DNA of 64,000 bases from Natronomonas sp. (GTDB lineage: Archaea; Halobacteriota; Halobacteria; Halobacteriales; Haloarculaceae): the NCBI RefSeq assembly GCF_028274965.1, contig NZ_JAQCNO010000066.1, positions 1 through 64,000 of the forward strand. The letters run 5' to 3'. The position numbers and the translations under genes are program-made. Below are positions 33,522 through 42,316 of this stretch, piece by piece. How positions within the stretch are numbered: position 1 is the first letter of the stretch; the number at the start of each line of letters is the position of its first letter. Below the pieces are notes generated by a model that saw nothing but the letters and a program-made list of their open reading frames with translations, was not told where the DNA came from and did not search any database.

Positions 33522-34883
33522 GTGCGGCTGGTCCAGTACTCCGACGTCGAGAACGCCCACGACGACCCCGAGCGGATCGGCCGCCTCGCCGGAACGATCC
33601 GGTCGCTCGACGACGACCGGACGCTCGTCTGCGGGACCGGCGACGACCTCGCCCCCGGCGTGTTGCCGCTCGTCTCCCGCGGCGAAATCGCCCTCTCGTT
33701 TTTCTCGGCGGTCTCGCCGGCCGTCGAGACGCTCGGCAACCACGATTTCGACTTCGGACCCGACCGGACGGCGGAGCTGATCGACCGCTCGCCCCAGCGG
33801 TGGCTCTCGGCCAACGTCCGCCGCGACGGCGAGGCCTTTTGCGGCGTCGAACCGTGGAGGATCGAGCGCGTCGGCGGCGAGCGCGTCGGCTTTTTCGGCC
33901 TCACCGATCCGACCACGCCGACGATCGGCGGCCCCGAGGACGGCGTCCGTTTCTCGGACCCGATCCCCGCGGCCCGGCGGGCGATCGATCAGCTCCGCGA
34001 GCGCCGCGTCGATCACGTCGTCGCGCTGTCGCATCTCGGCCGCGGCGACGACCGGCTGGCGGCGGCCTGCGATGTCGACGTGATCCTCGGCGGCCACGTC
34101 CACAGCGAGCGCGTCGAACGCATCGAGGGGACGGTCCTCACCCGCCCCGGCAACGGCGGGGAGACGGTCCTCGAAGTCGATCTCTCCGAGGGGACCGTCT
34201 CCCGACACGACGTCGCCGACGGGCCGATCGACGCCGACCTCGCGGCCGCCTACCGGGACCGACTCGCGGCGGCCGGGCTCGACGAGGTCGTCGGCCGCGT
34301 CGACGAGCCGATCCATCGGGGCAAACCGGAGGCCTTCGGCGGCGAGAGCCGGATCGGCAACTTCGTCGCCGACGCCTACCGGTGGGCGGCCGAGCGCGCC
34401 GTCGGCGCCGACCCCCCGGTCGTCGGACTGCAGAACAGCGGCGGGATCAGGACCGGCCCGCCGCTTTCGGGTTCGGTCACGACCGCGGATCTCGTCGGCG
34501 TCGTCCCGTTCGACGAACCGCTCGTCGTCGCCGACCTCGCCGGCGATGAACTGCGCTCCGTGCTCTCCGAGGGCGGCGACACGCCGGGGTTCGGCGAGCC
34601 GACGTGGTGGCACGCCCACGTCTCCGGCGTCCGGCTCGCCTACGACCACGCGGAGGGGCGGCTCGTCGAGGCCGCCGTCGACGGCGAACCGATCGACGAC
34701 GGGCGACGGTACCGCCTCGCGGCCTCGGCGTTCCTGTTGCACACCGACGTCGAGTTCCCGACGCTGACCGAGTCGCACGTCGTCGAACGGCTACAGACGC
34801 AGTACGATGTCCTCATCGAGTACGCCGAAACGGTCGGCGTCGACCCCGCGATCGAGGGCCGAATCGACCGGCGGGGTCTCTGA
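33522..34883 (+). CDS. 5'-nucleotidase / 2',3'-cyclic phosphodiesterase family
   Basis: This UshA-type metallophosphoesterase has 453 residues from GTG 33522. The N-terminal calcineurin-like domain has YSDVENAHDDP, TLGNHDFDFG, SHLGRGDDR and the metal-binding ILGGHVHSE. The C-terminal 5'-nucleotidase domain has GLQNSGGIRTG and PFDEPLVVADLAG. There is no signal peptide, so it probably acts inside the cell on nucleotides. Asn replaces the usual first metal-site His-containing DxH pattern (DVENAH), which slightly weakens the functional call. Confidence 0.87.
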   Translation: MRLVQYSDVENAHDDPERIGRLAGTIRSLDDDRTLVCGTGDDLAPGVLPLVSRGEIALSFFSAVSPAVETLGNHDFDFGPDRTAELIDRSPQRWLSANVRRDGEAFCGVEPWRIERVGGERVGFFGLTDPTTPTIGGPEDGVRFSDPIPAARRAIDQLRERRVDHVVALSHLGRGDDRLAAACDVDVILGGHVHSERVERIEGTVLTRPGNGGETVLEVDLSEGTVSRHDVADGPIDADLAAAYRDRLAAAGLDEVVGRVDEPIHRGKPEAFGGESRIGNFVADAYRWAAERAVGADPPVVGLQNSGGIRTGPPLSGSVTTADLVGVVPFDEPLVVADLAGDELRSVLSEGGDTPGFGEPTWWHAHVSGVRLAYDHAEGRLVEAAVDGEPIDDGRRYRLAASAFLLHTDVEFPTLTESHVVERLQTQYDVLIEYAETVGVDPAIEGRIDRRGL

Positions 34884-34978
34884 GGCGCTCGCGGCGGCCG
34901 TCCCCTGCGGAGCCGCCGACCCCCGCCCCTCCGACCGGAAGCTTCAGGCCGTCGCGGCTGTTCGGACACGACTAGCTG

Positions 34979-35380
34979 ATGTCTCTCGTCGTCGTCCCGG
35001 TCCGGTACCCGCTTTCGGAACACTCGAAGGCGACCCTCGAGCGGGCCATCGAGGTCGCCGAGGAGCACGGCGCCGACCTCACGGTGCTACACGTCAACCT
35101 CTATCAGAACGACGGCGACACCTCCCGAACGGAGCTGAAAAACGCCGTCGAGCGGGCCTTCGGCCGGCTCCCGTACGCCAGGTACGCCGTCCGACCGGGC
35201 TTTCTGGTCGAGGAGACGATCCTCGACGAGGTCGCCGCCGAGGGGGCCGACTACGTCGTCATCGGCCGCAAACAGACGGGCCGGTGGCGGCGGATGATCC
35301 GCCGGATCGTCGACGACCCGGACATAGAGGGATTCCTGCGCCGCGAACTCGAGTGCGAAGTGATCACGGTGGGTCCGTAG
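34979..35380 (+). CDS. universal stress protein (UspA family)
   Basis: This 133-residue single Usp domain starts with strand MSLVVVPVRYPLSEHSKATL and contains DYVVIGRKQTGRW in place of the usual G-2x-G-9x-G(S/T) ATP-binding motif. ATP binding is therefore uncertain. ATG 34979 fits the family's N-terminus. Its 3' end overlaps the convergent MscS gene by 17 bases. Confidence 0.85.
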   Translation: MSLVVVPVRYPLSEHSKATLERAIEVAEEHGADLTVLHVNLYQNDGDTSRTELKNAVERAFGRLPYARYAVRPGFLVEETILDEVAAEGADYVVIGRKQTGRWRRMIRRIVDDPDIEGFLRRELECEVITVGP

Positions 35381-36512
35381 CCGCGTCGGCCGGGCCGTCC
35401 CCGCCGTCCTCGCTTCCGTCCGCCCCGCTCTCGCCCGCGTCCCCGTCTCCGCCTCCGTCTCCCTCGGCGCCGTCGACCGCCGGTCGGTCCCCGCCGCCTC
35501 CGCCGTCGGCCGCCTTGTCGCCCTGTCTCGTCGTCGCCCCGCCGGGTCTGGACTCGGCGGCCGCCGTCGCCTCCCGCGTCGACACCTGCAACTCCCCGCT
35601 GGTGTCGTCGAACACCATGTGCGAGTGGGGGTAGGGGATCTCGATGTCGTGCTCGTCGAACCGCCGCCAGACCTCGGTCATCACCCGGGAGCGAACCGTC
35701 GTCTGCTTGTACGGCTCGTTGGCCCAGTACCGGAGCCGCAGCGAGACCTCGCTGTCGCCGAACTCGCGGATGTAACAGCTCGGCGAGGCCGGGTACCGAG
35801 CGGCCCCGATGCGGATGCCGGGGCCGCCGTTGACGACCGCGTCGACGGCGCGGGCCGCCGACTCCATCTGCGTCCGCGCGACGTCGATGTCGCTCTCGTA
35901 GGTCACGCCGACGTCGAGGGTCATCCGGATCCGCGTGTCCTCCGCGGAGTAGTTGATGACGTCCCGTTCCCGCATCGTTCCGTTGGGCAGCACCATGAAG
36001 GTGTTGTCGAGGGTGAACACCTTCGTGTAGACGAGCGTGATCTCCTCGACGAACCCCTTCGTCTCGGTGTCGCTGAGCTCGATCATGTCGCCGATCTCGT
36101 AGGGCTGCTCGGAGAGGACGAACACACCGCTGATGACGTTGCCGATGATCGGCGCAAGAACGATGCCGACGACCGCCGAGAAGACGCCGACCGAGAGGGC
36201 GATGTTGCCGAACCCGAGCCCGAAGAACCCGAGCGCGGTCAGCGCCGCCGCGAGCACGATGGCCGCCTGCAGGCCGCGCAGCACCGTCTGCGTCACCGAC
36301 GGCCGATCGAAGTACCGCGCGACCCGCCGGCCCAGCATCTGGCGGGCGAGCTTCGAGGCGTAGTACGCCACGACCATGAGACCCGCCGCGACGACGAGCC
36401 GGTACAGCGACACGGGCACGGTCTCTGGTAGCCACGCCGGCGGGAAGATCCCCTGGCCGCCGGCGGACGAGGGCTCCGCCCCCGTCTGCGCCGGGACGGC
36501 CGGTCCGTTCAT
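35364..36512 (-). CDS. small-conductance mechanosensitive channel (MscS family)
   Basis: This channel opens on membrane tension after osmotic downshift, a real danger for a halophile. The 382-residue protein has three membrane helices (about 35-60, 85-110 and 115-145). The pore helix contains ALSVGVFSAVVGIVLAPIIGN, followed by the beta domain with YEIGDMIELSDTETKGFVEEI and VLPNGTM. The C-terminal 70 residues are a low-complexity acidic Gly/Asp tail. It ends overlapping the Usp gene. Confidence 0.93.
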   Translation of the reverse strand: MNGPAVPAQTGAEPSSAGGQGIFPPAWLPETVPVSLYRLVVAAGLMVVAYYASKLARQMLGRRVARYFDRPSVTQTVLRGLQAAIVLAAALTALGFFGLGFGNIALSVGVFSAVVGIVLAPIIGNVISGVFVLSEQPYEIGDMIELSDTETKGFVEEITLVYTKVFTLDNTFMVLPNGTMRERDVINYSAEDTRIRMTLDVGVTYESDIDVARTQMESAARAVDAVVNGGPGIRIGAARYPASPSCYIREFGDSEVSLRLRYWANEPYKQTTVRSRVMTEVWRRFDEHDIEIPYPHSHMVFDDTSGELQVSTREATAAAESRPGGATTRQGDKAADGGGGGDRPAVDGAEGDGGGDGDAGESGADGSEDGGDGPADAATDPP

Positions 36513-36688
36513 ACGGTCGTTCGATCGGACGCGGCAAAAAACGTTCCTACTGTCGCCGCCCGAGACGCGATCGGTGTACACGTTCTCGGAGGACGAACGG
36601 CCGCCATGGGATGCGAGTCAGACCCGTCCGTCGAGGTCCCGGCGACCGCGCCCTTCGAGGACGGGAGGACGACCGGGCGTGCGTGTGA

Positions 36689-38386
36689 TCACGGGAACGG
36701 GTGGTACGTCCGATCGAGGCGCGGTTCGAACCCGAGCGCCGCCGGGACGGACCGCGCGCGCTCGCCGAAGTACGGATCGCCGGTAAAAAGCGGCTGCGCG
36801 CCGGGGACGATCGCGCGGGCGGCCTCGAAGCCGAGGCCCTCGACGTCCCGCGGGGTCAACCGCGCGGCGTAGGCGTCCAGCCCCGCGTCCGCGAGGCGCT
36901 CGCCGAGCCACGGGACGACCGCTCGGCCCTCCGGCGGGGCCGTCGGGCCGACGCTCGAGGCCGGCACCGTCGTCGCCGGATCGACGAACCGCCGACCCGC
37001 CTCGGTGAACTCCGCGTGCGTGCCGATCGCACCGCCCGTCTCTGTGGCGTCCTCGCGGCCCATCCGCCGCAGTTCCAGCCAGTTCTGCAGCGCCTCCTCT
37101 AACGCCCCGCGGGCGGCGGCGGCCGGGTCGAGGTCCGCGTCCGATCCGGCGGCGAACCGGGGCCACCCGCCGGTGCGGTGGACGCACGCGCCGACGACGG
37201 GGACGTCGATGTCCTGCGTGAGCAACAGCGCGGTCACCGAGAGCCCCTCGCTGCCCGCCCGCGCCCTGAGCGTGTCGAACGCCTCATCGTCGACGGACAG
37301 GCCCATCGGTTCGTACGTCGAGTACCACGCCAGCATGGCGGCGTCGCGTTCGATGACCTCGTAGAGCCCCGAGCGGACCGCCTCGCCCCCGTCGTTTCCG
37401 AGGCCCAATCCGGTCGTGATCGCGGGTCGGACCGCCCGTTCCGGCGGCGGGAACACGGCGGTCTCGGCCGGGACCTGTACGGTCTCGCCGCCGCCGATGG
37501 GTTCGGCGTCGTGCCAGTGCTCCACGCTGTCGGACCCGCCGTCAGGCGAAACGAACCGTTCGGGGGCGATCGGTCGGTCCGGCTCGGAGACGAGCCCGGC
37601 CGTCCGGTACACCGCGGCGCTGTACCGCTCTAAGCCCTCTCCGAGGGCCTTCATGAACGCGGGGTCCCAGTCGATCCCGACGCCGGCGGCGTGATCCGGC
37701 GCGTCGCCGTCCGAAAACGGCGAGTCGGCGAGCGCGGCCACGTAGTACGGCACGGGGAACGACTCCGCCTCGCCGACGGACGCGATCGGGCCGACCCGCT
37801 CGTCAAAGGCGGCCTCGGCCAGCGCGATCGACTCCTGGAGCGACCGGGGCTCGACGCCGTCGAGGAGACCGTCCGTCCCCTCTCGTCGGTCCGCACACGC
37901 GCAGTACGGCACCGGGAGCACCCGCCGACGGGCGTGGGGAACCTCGATCACGCCGCCGAGTACAGCCGACTCGCGGCCCTCGAGGAGCGCGGCGAGTTCC
38001 CGCCCGGCGAGCGCGCCGACGAACCGCGCGGTCGACGCGTCGTAGGCCCCCTCGTCCGTTTCGGGAGCCCCCGCCTCGACGCGATCGCACAGGCACGCGT
38101 GACACGCCGTTCCCGGCGCGTACCCCGAGACCGCCGCCTCGACGCCGTCGACGGGAATGCCGCCGACCCCGCCGAGTTCGACGCAGACGAGCGGCGTCTC
38201 GGTCTCCCGCCCGCGCTGGGCGGCGGCCTCGAACGCGCTCGATCCGACGTCGTCCGCGAGGACCGCGACGTCCGTTCGGCCGACGCCCTCGGCGGCGATC
38301 GACACCGCCTCGGCGTCCGTGTCCCCTACCGCGGCGCGGATCGCCGCGACCGCGGCGCCGTCACCGACCGATCCGACCGTCGTCAC
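36689..38386 (-). CDS. YcaO cyclodehydratase with fused E1-like N-terminal domain
   Basis: YcaO enzymes use ATP to activate peptide amides, forming thiazolines/oxazolines or thioamides. The 565-residue protein opens with a Rossmann-like TVGSVGDGAAVAAI and has Cys95/98/100 (CHACLC) and Cys162/164 (YCACAD), matching the zinc site of truncated E1-like partner domains. From about 190 comes the YcaO domain (ALGEGLERYSA, LYEVIERDAAM, GALEEALQNW). The C-terminus ends HPFP, like the proline-rich ends of azoline-forming YcaOs. The start is GTG 38386 with TATA TTTTATCG upstream. No TfuA, dehydrogenase or obvious precursor peptide is adjacent, so the target is unknown. Confidence 0.82.
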   Translation of the reverse strand: MTTVGSVGDGAAVAAIRAAVGDTDAEAVSIAAEGVGRTDVAVLADDVGSSAFEAAAQRGRETETPLVCVELGGVGGIPVDGVEAAVSGYAPGTACHACLCDRVEAGAPETDEGAYDASTARFVGALAGRELAALLEGRESAVLGGVIEVPHARRRVLPVPYCACADRREGTDGLLDGVEPRSLQESIALAEAAFDERVGPIASVGEAESFPVPYYVAALADSPFSDGDAPDHAAGVGIDWDPAFMKALGEGLERYSAAVYRTAGLVSEPDRPIAPERFVSPDGGSDSVEHWHDAEPIGGGETVQVPAETAVFPPPERAVRPAITTGLGLGNDGGEAVRSGLYEVIERDAAMLAWYSTYEPMGLSVDDEAFDTLRARAGSEGLSVTALLLTQDIDVPVVGACVHRTGGWPRFAAGSDADLDPAAAARGALEEALQNWLELRRMGREDATETGGAIGTHAEFTEAGRRFVDPATTVPASSVGPTAPPEGRAVVPWLGERLADAGLDAYAARLTPRDVEGLGFEAARAIVPGAQPLFTGDPYFGERARSVPAALGFEPRLDRTYHPFP

Positions 38387-38507
38387 GCCGAGCCACCGAC
38401 GGACGCCCTCGAGTGTGAGTTCGGTTCCATGGCCTACGGGTCGCCCCGACGCGCGATAAAACGCCCGGACGGACCTCGCGCCCGCCGAAGCACGGGTCGC
38501 CGGCGGG

Positions 38508-39314
38508 TCAGTCCTCGAGTCTCGACTGTGCGATGTGCGCCAAGCGCTCCGGGTCGGCCTCCCCGATCTCCTCGTCCGCCAGCGTGAGCCTGAGCCGGGG
38601 GCGACCGACCTCGATCGGGACCTTCTCGGTGCCGATCACCCCGGCCTCCTCGAGGCGCTTTTTTGTCCGCGAGAACGTCGCCTTCGAGGCGATATCGACG
38701 TCCTCGCCCCACTTCGAGACGTCGTACAGGAGCTGTTCGTTCCGCGCGGCGACCAGAAGCGATATGTCGACCTCGTCGAGCGCGCCCTCGCCGCGCACCG
38801 CGTTGATCGACGAGACGACCGCGTCGAAGTCCTCGGCGGTCGCCGCCCCGAGGTCCCGCTCGAGTGTCTCCCGGACCCGGCCGAGCGGCGGCGTCCGGAG
38901 GGCGTACGCCTCGGCGTCGCCCCACGCCGCGGCGAACCGCTCCCCGACGCTCTCGACGATCTCCTCATCGGCCGTTTTCACCCCCGCGACGCGGTCGTGT
39001 CCGCGCACGATCGCGACGACGGCCGTTTCGGTGAGCACCACCGCGTTCGATCCCTCGCGGCCGGTCCTGATCTCGAGGCGGCCGCCGTCGACGTGGTCCG
39101 CCGTGCGCCCGGCGATCAGAAAGCCGTCGGTCGCCTCCTTGAGCGTCTCCGGATCCGAGAGCAGACGGACCGTCGGACCGTCCCCATCGATCGCCTCGAC
39201 GAGCGCCTCGACCGTCCCCGCGTCCGGGGCGACGACGGAGAGCCGGTCGCCCTCGGCCTCGAGGACGCTGTCGAGAACGTCGGCCACCGTCGTTCCCGTG
39301 ACGTTCGCGTTCAT
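38508..39314 (-). CDS. TbsP-like (DUF5821) haloarchaeal transcriptional regulator
   Basis: This 268-residue protein has an N-terminal Rossmann-like sensor part (about 1-120, with GFLIAGRTADHVDGGRLEIR) and a C-terminal helical/winged-helix part (DISLLVAARNEQLLYDVSKW then ATFSRTKKRLEEAGVIGTEK). The helix-turn-helix is clear in SKATFSRTKKRLEEAGVI. This matches my memory of the haloarchaeal TbsP family linked to sugar metabolism. The minus-strand TATA (CTAATATTAAG, about 39345-39355) sits 30-40 bases before ATG. It is next to YcaO but has its own promoter. Confidence 0.72.
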   Translation of the reverse strand: MNANVTGTTVADVLDSVLEAEGDRLSVVAPDAGTVEALVEAIDGDGPTVRLLSDPETLKEATDGFLIAGRTADHVDGGRLEIRTGREGSNAVVLTETAVVAIVRGHDRVAGVKTADEEIVESVGERFAAAWGDAEAYALRTPPLGRVRETLERDLGAATAEDFDAVVSSINAVRGEGALDEVDISLLVAARNEQLLYDVSKWGEDVDIASKATFSRTKKRLEEAGVIGTEKVPIEVGRPRLRLTLADEEIGEADPERLAHIAQSRLED

Positions 39315-39602
39315 CGGCGTGACCGCCTCTATGGGCGGGATCGTACTTAATATTAGTGCCGACGGTTCGGGAAATCATTACGCAGAGGAGCCCTTCTGGC
39401 GGTTTGAGCCGCCCGATCGGATCCCCGGCGGGCTCGCCGGTGCGCGCCTGTGACCCCGCGATCGGCGCCCGGGAGAACAGGCGCCGCGGCGATCGCGCCC
39501 GCGTTCGCACCCGCCGCGCCGCGGCCTCGTCGGATCGGAGCGATACCCGCGATGATGGCCGATAACGGGTAGCTTCTTACTTCGCCGTCCCCAACGGTGG
39601 GT

Positions 39603-40877
39603 ATGGATTACGACCAGGTTCGCGGCGTCGATCCGGCGGTCGCGGACGCCCTCGCCGGGGAGCGCGAACGCCAGGAGAACACGCTTGCGATGATCGCCTC
39701 CGAGAACCACGTCTCGGAGGCGGTCATGCAGGCCCAGAGCTCGGAGCTGACGAACAAGTACGCCGAGGGCTACCCCGGCGAGCGGTACTACGCGGGCTGT
39801 GAGCGCGCCGACGAGGTCGAGGAACTCGCGGTCGAACGCGCAAAGGAGCTGTGGGGGGCCGACCACGTGAACGTCCAACCGCACGCCGGGACGCAGGCGA
39901 ACATGGCGGTGTATCTCGCGATGCTCGATCCGGGCGATAAGATCCTGTCGCTGGAGCTCGAACACGGGGGGCATCTCAGCCACGGCCACCCGGCGAACTT
40001 CACCGGCCAGACGTACGAGGTCGAGCAGTACGAGGTCGACCCCGAGACCGGCTACATCGACTACGAGGGCCTCTACGACCGCGCCGAGCGCTTCGACCCC
40101 GACATCGTCGTCTCGGGGTACTCGGCGTACCCCCGCGAGGTCGACTTCGAGCGCGTTCAGGCGGCCGCCGAGGCGGCCGACGCCTACCACCTCGCCGACA
40201 TCGCCCACATCACCGGCCTCGTCGCCGCCGGCGTCCACACCTCGCCGGTCGGCGTGGCCGACTTCGTCACCGGCTCGACGCACAAGACGATCCGCGCCGG
40301 CCGCGGCGGGATCATCATGTGCGACGAGGAGTACGCCGACGACATCGACGCCTCCGTCTTCCCGGGCGCCCAGGGCGGGCCGCTCATGCACAACGTCGCC
40401 GGCAAGGCCGTCGGGTTCGAGGAGGCCCTCTCGCCGGGGTTCGAGGAGTACGCACGGCGCGTCGTCGACAACGCCGAGGCGCTCGGCTCGCGGCTCCAGT
40501 CCCACGGGTTCTCGCTCGTCTCCGGCGGGACCGACACCCACCTCGTGTTGATCGACCTCCGGGAGTCCCACCCCGACACCTCGGGGACGGTCGCCGAGGA
40601 GGCCCTCGAGGAGGTCGGCATCGTCCTGAACAAGAACACGGTGCCCGGCGAGACGCGCTCGCCGTTTAACCCCTCCGGCATCCGCGCCGGGACGCCCGCG
40701 CTCACCACCCGCGGGTTCGACGAAGCGGCCTGCGAGCGCGTCGCGGACGTCATCTACCGGGTCGTCGACAACCCCGACGACGAGGCGATCAAAGCCGAGG
40801 CCGCCTCGGAGGTCGAGGCGCTCTGTGCGGAGTTCCCGCTTTATGACCGCGAGGGGCGGATCACCGACGTCGAGTGA
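39603..40877 (+). CDS. glyA: serine hydroxymethyltransferase
   Basis: This PLP enzyme interconverts serine and glycine with transfer of a one-carbon unit to tetrahydrofolate. The 424-residue protein shows SENHVSEAVMQAQ, YAEGYPGERYYAGC, and the PLP Lys in TGSTHKTIRAGRGG. ATG 39603 is used rather than an in-frame start two codons earlier. folD, 3 kb away, uses the methylene-folate product. Motifs are complete. Confidence 0.96.
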   Translation: MDYDQVRGVDPAVADALAGERERQENTLAMIASENHVSEAVMQAQSSELTNKYAEGYPGERYYAGCERADEVEELAVERAKELWGADHVNVQPHAGTQANMAVYLAMLDPGDKILSLELEHGGHLSHGHPANFTGQTYEVEQYEVDPETGYIDYEGLYDRAERFDPDIVVSGYSAYPREVDFERVQAAAEAADAYHLADIAHITGLVAAGVHTSPVGVADFVTGSTHKTIRAGRGGIIMCDEEYADDIDASVFPGAQGGPLMHNVAGKAVGFEEALSPGFEEYARRVVDNAEALGSRLQSHGFSLVSGGTDTHLVLIDLRESHPDTSGTVAEEALEEVGIVLNKNTVPGETRSPFNPSGIRAGTPALTTRGFDEAACERVADVIYRVVDNPDDEAIKAEAASEVEALCAEFPLYDREGRITDVE

Positions 40878-40883
40878 CGGCGC

Positions 40884-41678
40884 TCACCGCAGGCCGCCCT
40901 CGAAGGCCTCGATGTGGTCGTTGTCGTGGGTGACGTAGACGTCGGCGTCGTTCGCGCGGGCGAAGGCCTTGATCTTCCGGAGCGACTCGATCGACGTCTG
41001 TAGGTCCCAGTTGAACGACGCGAGGTGCTCTCTGTCGTAGCCCGACTGCTTGTGGGCGATGTCGGCCCCGAGAACGACCGTTCCCGATGGCACCTCGACG
41101 GCGACCGACTGCTGGCCCGGCGTGTGTCCCGGCGTCGGCATCGTCCGGACGGTCCCGTCGCCGAACACGTCGTACTCGCCCTCGAGCGGCGTCACGTCGT
41201 AGCCGTCGGAGCGCAACACGTCGAAATCGCCCTCCAGATAGAAGACGTCCTGGACCGGCACCGGCCAGTTCGCGTACCGGAGTTCGCGCGTCTGCACGAG
41301 GAACTCCGCGTCCGGGAACGTGTCGATGTGGCCGGCGTGATCGGAGTGCAAATGCGTCATGACGACGTAGTCGACCTCATCCGGGGCGTACCCGGCGGCC
41401 TCCAGTTGCGCTTCAGGGTGGGTCTCGGGGCCGTACTCGATGGCCGGCAGGAACGCCTCCATGAACCCCGCGCCGTGTTGGCCGTACCCGGCGGGGTCAT
41501 CCAGCATCTCGTGGCTCAGCCCCGTGTCGACGACGACGAGCCCCTCCGGGTGCTCGATGAGATAAAAGGGACACGCCGCCTCGTAGGCCTCGCCGGGGTC
41601 GGTCAACTGTTCCATGAAGCTGTTGTCGAGCGCCCATCTCGCCGTGTCGAACGCGTGGATGACGTTAGCTGTCGTCAT
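40884..41678 (-). CDS. metallo-beta-lactamase-fold hydrolase, AHL-lactonase-like
   Basis: This 264-residue enzyme has the dinuclear-metal motif HLHSDHAGH, GHTPGQQS and a C-terminal THDNDH His. The N-terminal FYLIEHPEGLVVVDTGLS resembles N-acyl homoserine lactonases (AiiA/AttM). In archaea the natural lactone is unknown, so the functional label is tentative. It is convergent with glyA, only 6 bases away. Confidence 0.82.
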   Translation of the reverse strand: MTTANVIHAFDTARWALDNSFMEQLTDPGEAYEAACPFYLIEHPEGLVVVDTGLSHEMLDDPAGYGQHGAGFMEAFLPAIEYGPETHPEAQLEAAGYAPDEVDYVVMTHLHSDHAGHIDTFPDAEFLVQTRELRYANWPVPVQDVFYLEGDFDVLRSDGYDVTPLEGEYDVFGDGTVRTMPTPGHTPGQQSVAVEVPSGTVVLGADIAHKQSGYDREHLASFNWDLQTSIESLRKIKAFARANDADVYVTHDNDHIEAFEGGLR

Positions 41679-41776
41679 GGATCGACGACCGTGACGACGC
41701 GCGCTCCCGACGTAAATCCATCCCTCGTACCGCCCGGCGGCACAACGGCTATCCCCGCCGCGCCGCGAACACGACC

Positions 41777-42220
41777 GTGCAACGCGTCTCCGTCTCCGAG
41801 GCGCTCGGACGGTACAAGCGACCGCTCCGGTACGCGATGGCGGTTCTGTACGTCCTCGCCGGAGCGATGCATTTTCTCGCCCCTGGGGCCTACCTCCGGA
41901 TCGTCCCGCCGGCCCTCCCGGGACGGCTCGCGGCGGTGTACCTCTCGGGGATCGCCGAGATCGCCCTCGGGGCCGGGCTCCTCCATCCCCGCACCCGGCG
42001 CGCGGCGGCGTGGGGGCTCGTCGGACTCCTGATAGCGGTCTTCCCGGCGAACGTGTACATGGCGACGAGCGGCGTCGCCGTCCCGGGCACCCCGATCGGG
42101 ACCGTCGACCCCTCCGGGGCGGTTCGGTGGGCCAGACTCCCCGCACAGATCGTCCTCATCGGGTGGGCGTGGTGGTACACCCGTCCGAGCCCGCCCGTCG
42201 GTCCCGAAACGCCCCGGTGA
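41777..42220 (+). CDS. DoxX-like membrane protein
   Basis: This 147-residue protein has four predicted helices (RYAMAVLYVLAGAMHFLAP, AAVYLSGIAEIALGAGLL, AAAWGLVGLLIAVFPANVYM and QIVLIGWAWWY). This fits the DoxX/MauE family, found in quinone-linked or redox membrane complexes; its role here is unknown. It starts at GTG 41777. It is encoded between the lactonase-like gene and a flavoprotein disulfide reductase, which may be a functional hint. Confidence 0.78.
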   Translation: MQRVSVSEALGRYKRPLRYAMAVLYVLAGAMHFLAPGAYLRIVPPALPGRLAAVYLSGIAEIALGAGLLHPRTRRAAAWGLVGLLIAVFPANVYMATSGVAVPGTPIGTVDPSGAVRWARLPAQIVLIGWAWWYTRPSPPVGPETPR

Positions 42221-42286
42221 TCGAGGGTCGTCCGCTCGTTCGTTCGGTTGTTCGTTCGGCTGTCCTCGGTACACACCCGACCCGCG

Positions 42287-42294
42287 TTTATATA
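42287..42294 (+). promoter_or_regulatory. TATA box of the flavoprotein gene
   Basis: TTTATATA is centred 26 bases before ATG 42317, a textbook leaderless promoter. Repeated TTCGTTCGG units (42238-42260) lie upstream and could be a regulator site. Confidence 0.7.
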
Positions 42295-42316
42295 CGTCCG
42301 CGTCGAACGCCGCGGT

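Noticed and set aside
36606..36872. 88-codon plus-strand frame as a YcaO precursor peptide
   Set aside because: Most of it is antisense to the YcaO 3' end, it lacks a leader/core layout, and its codon pattern is that of a shadow frame.
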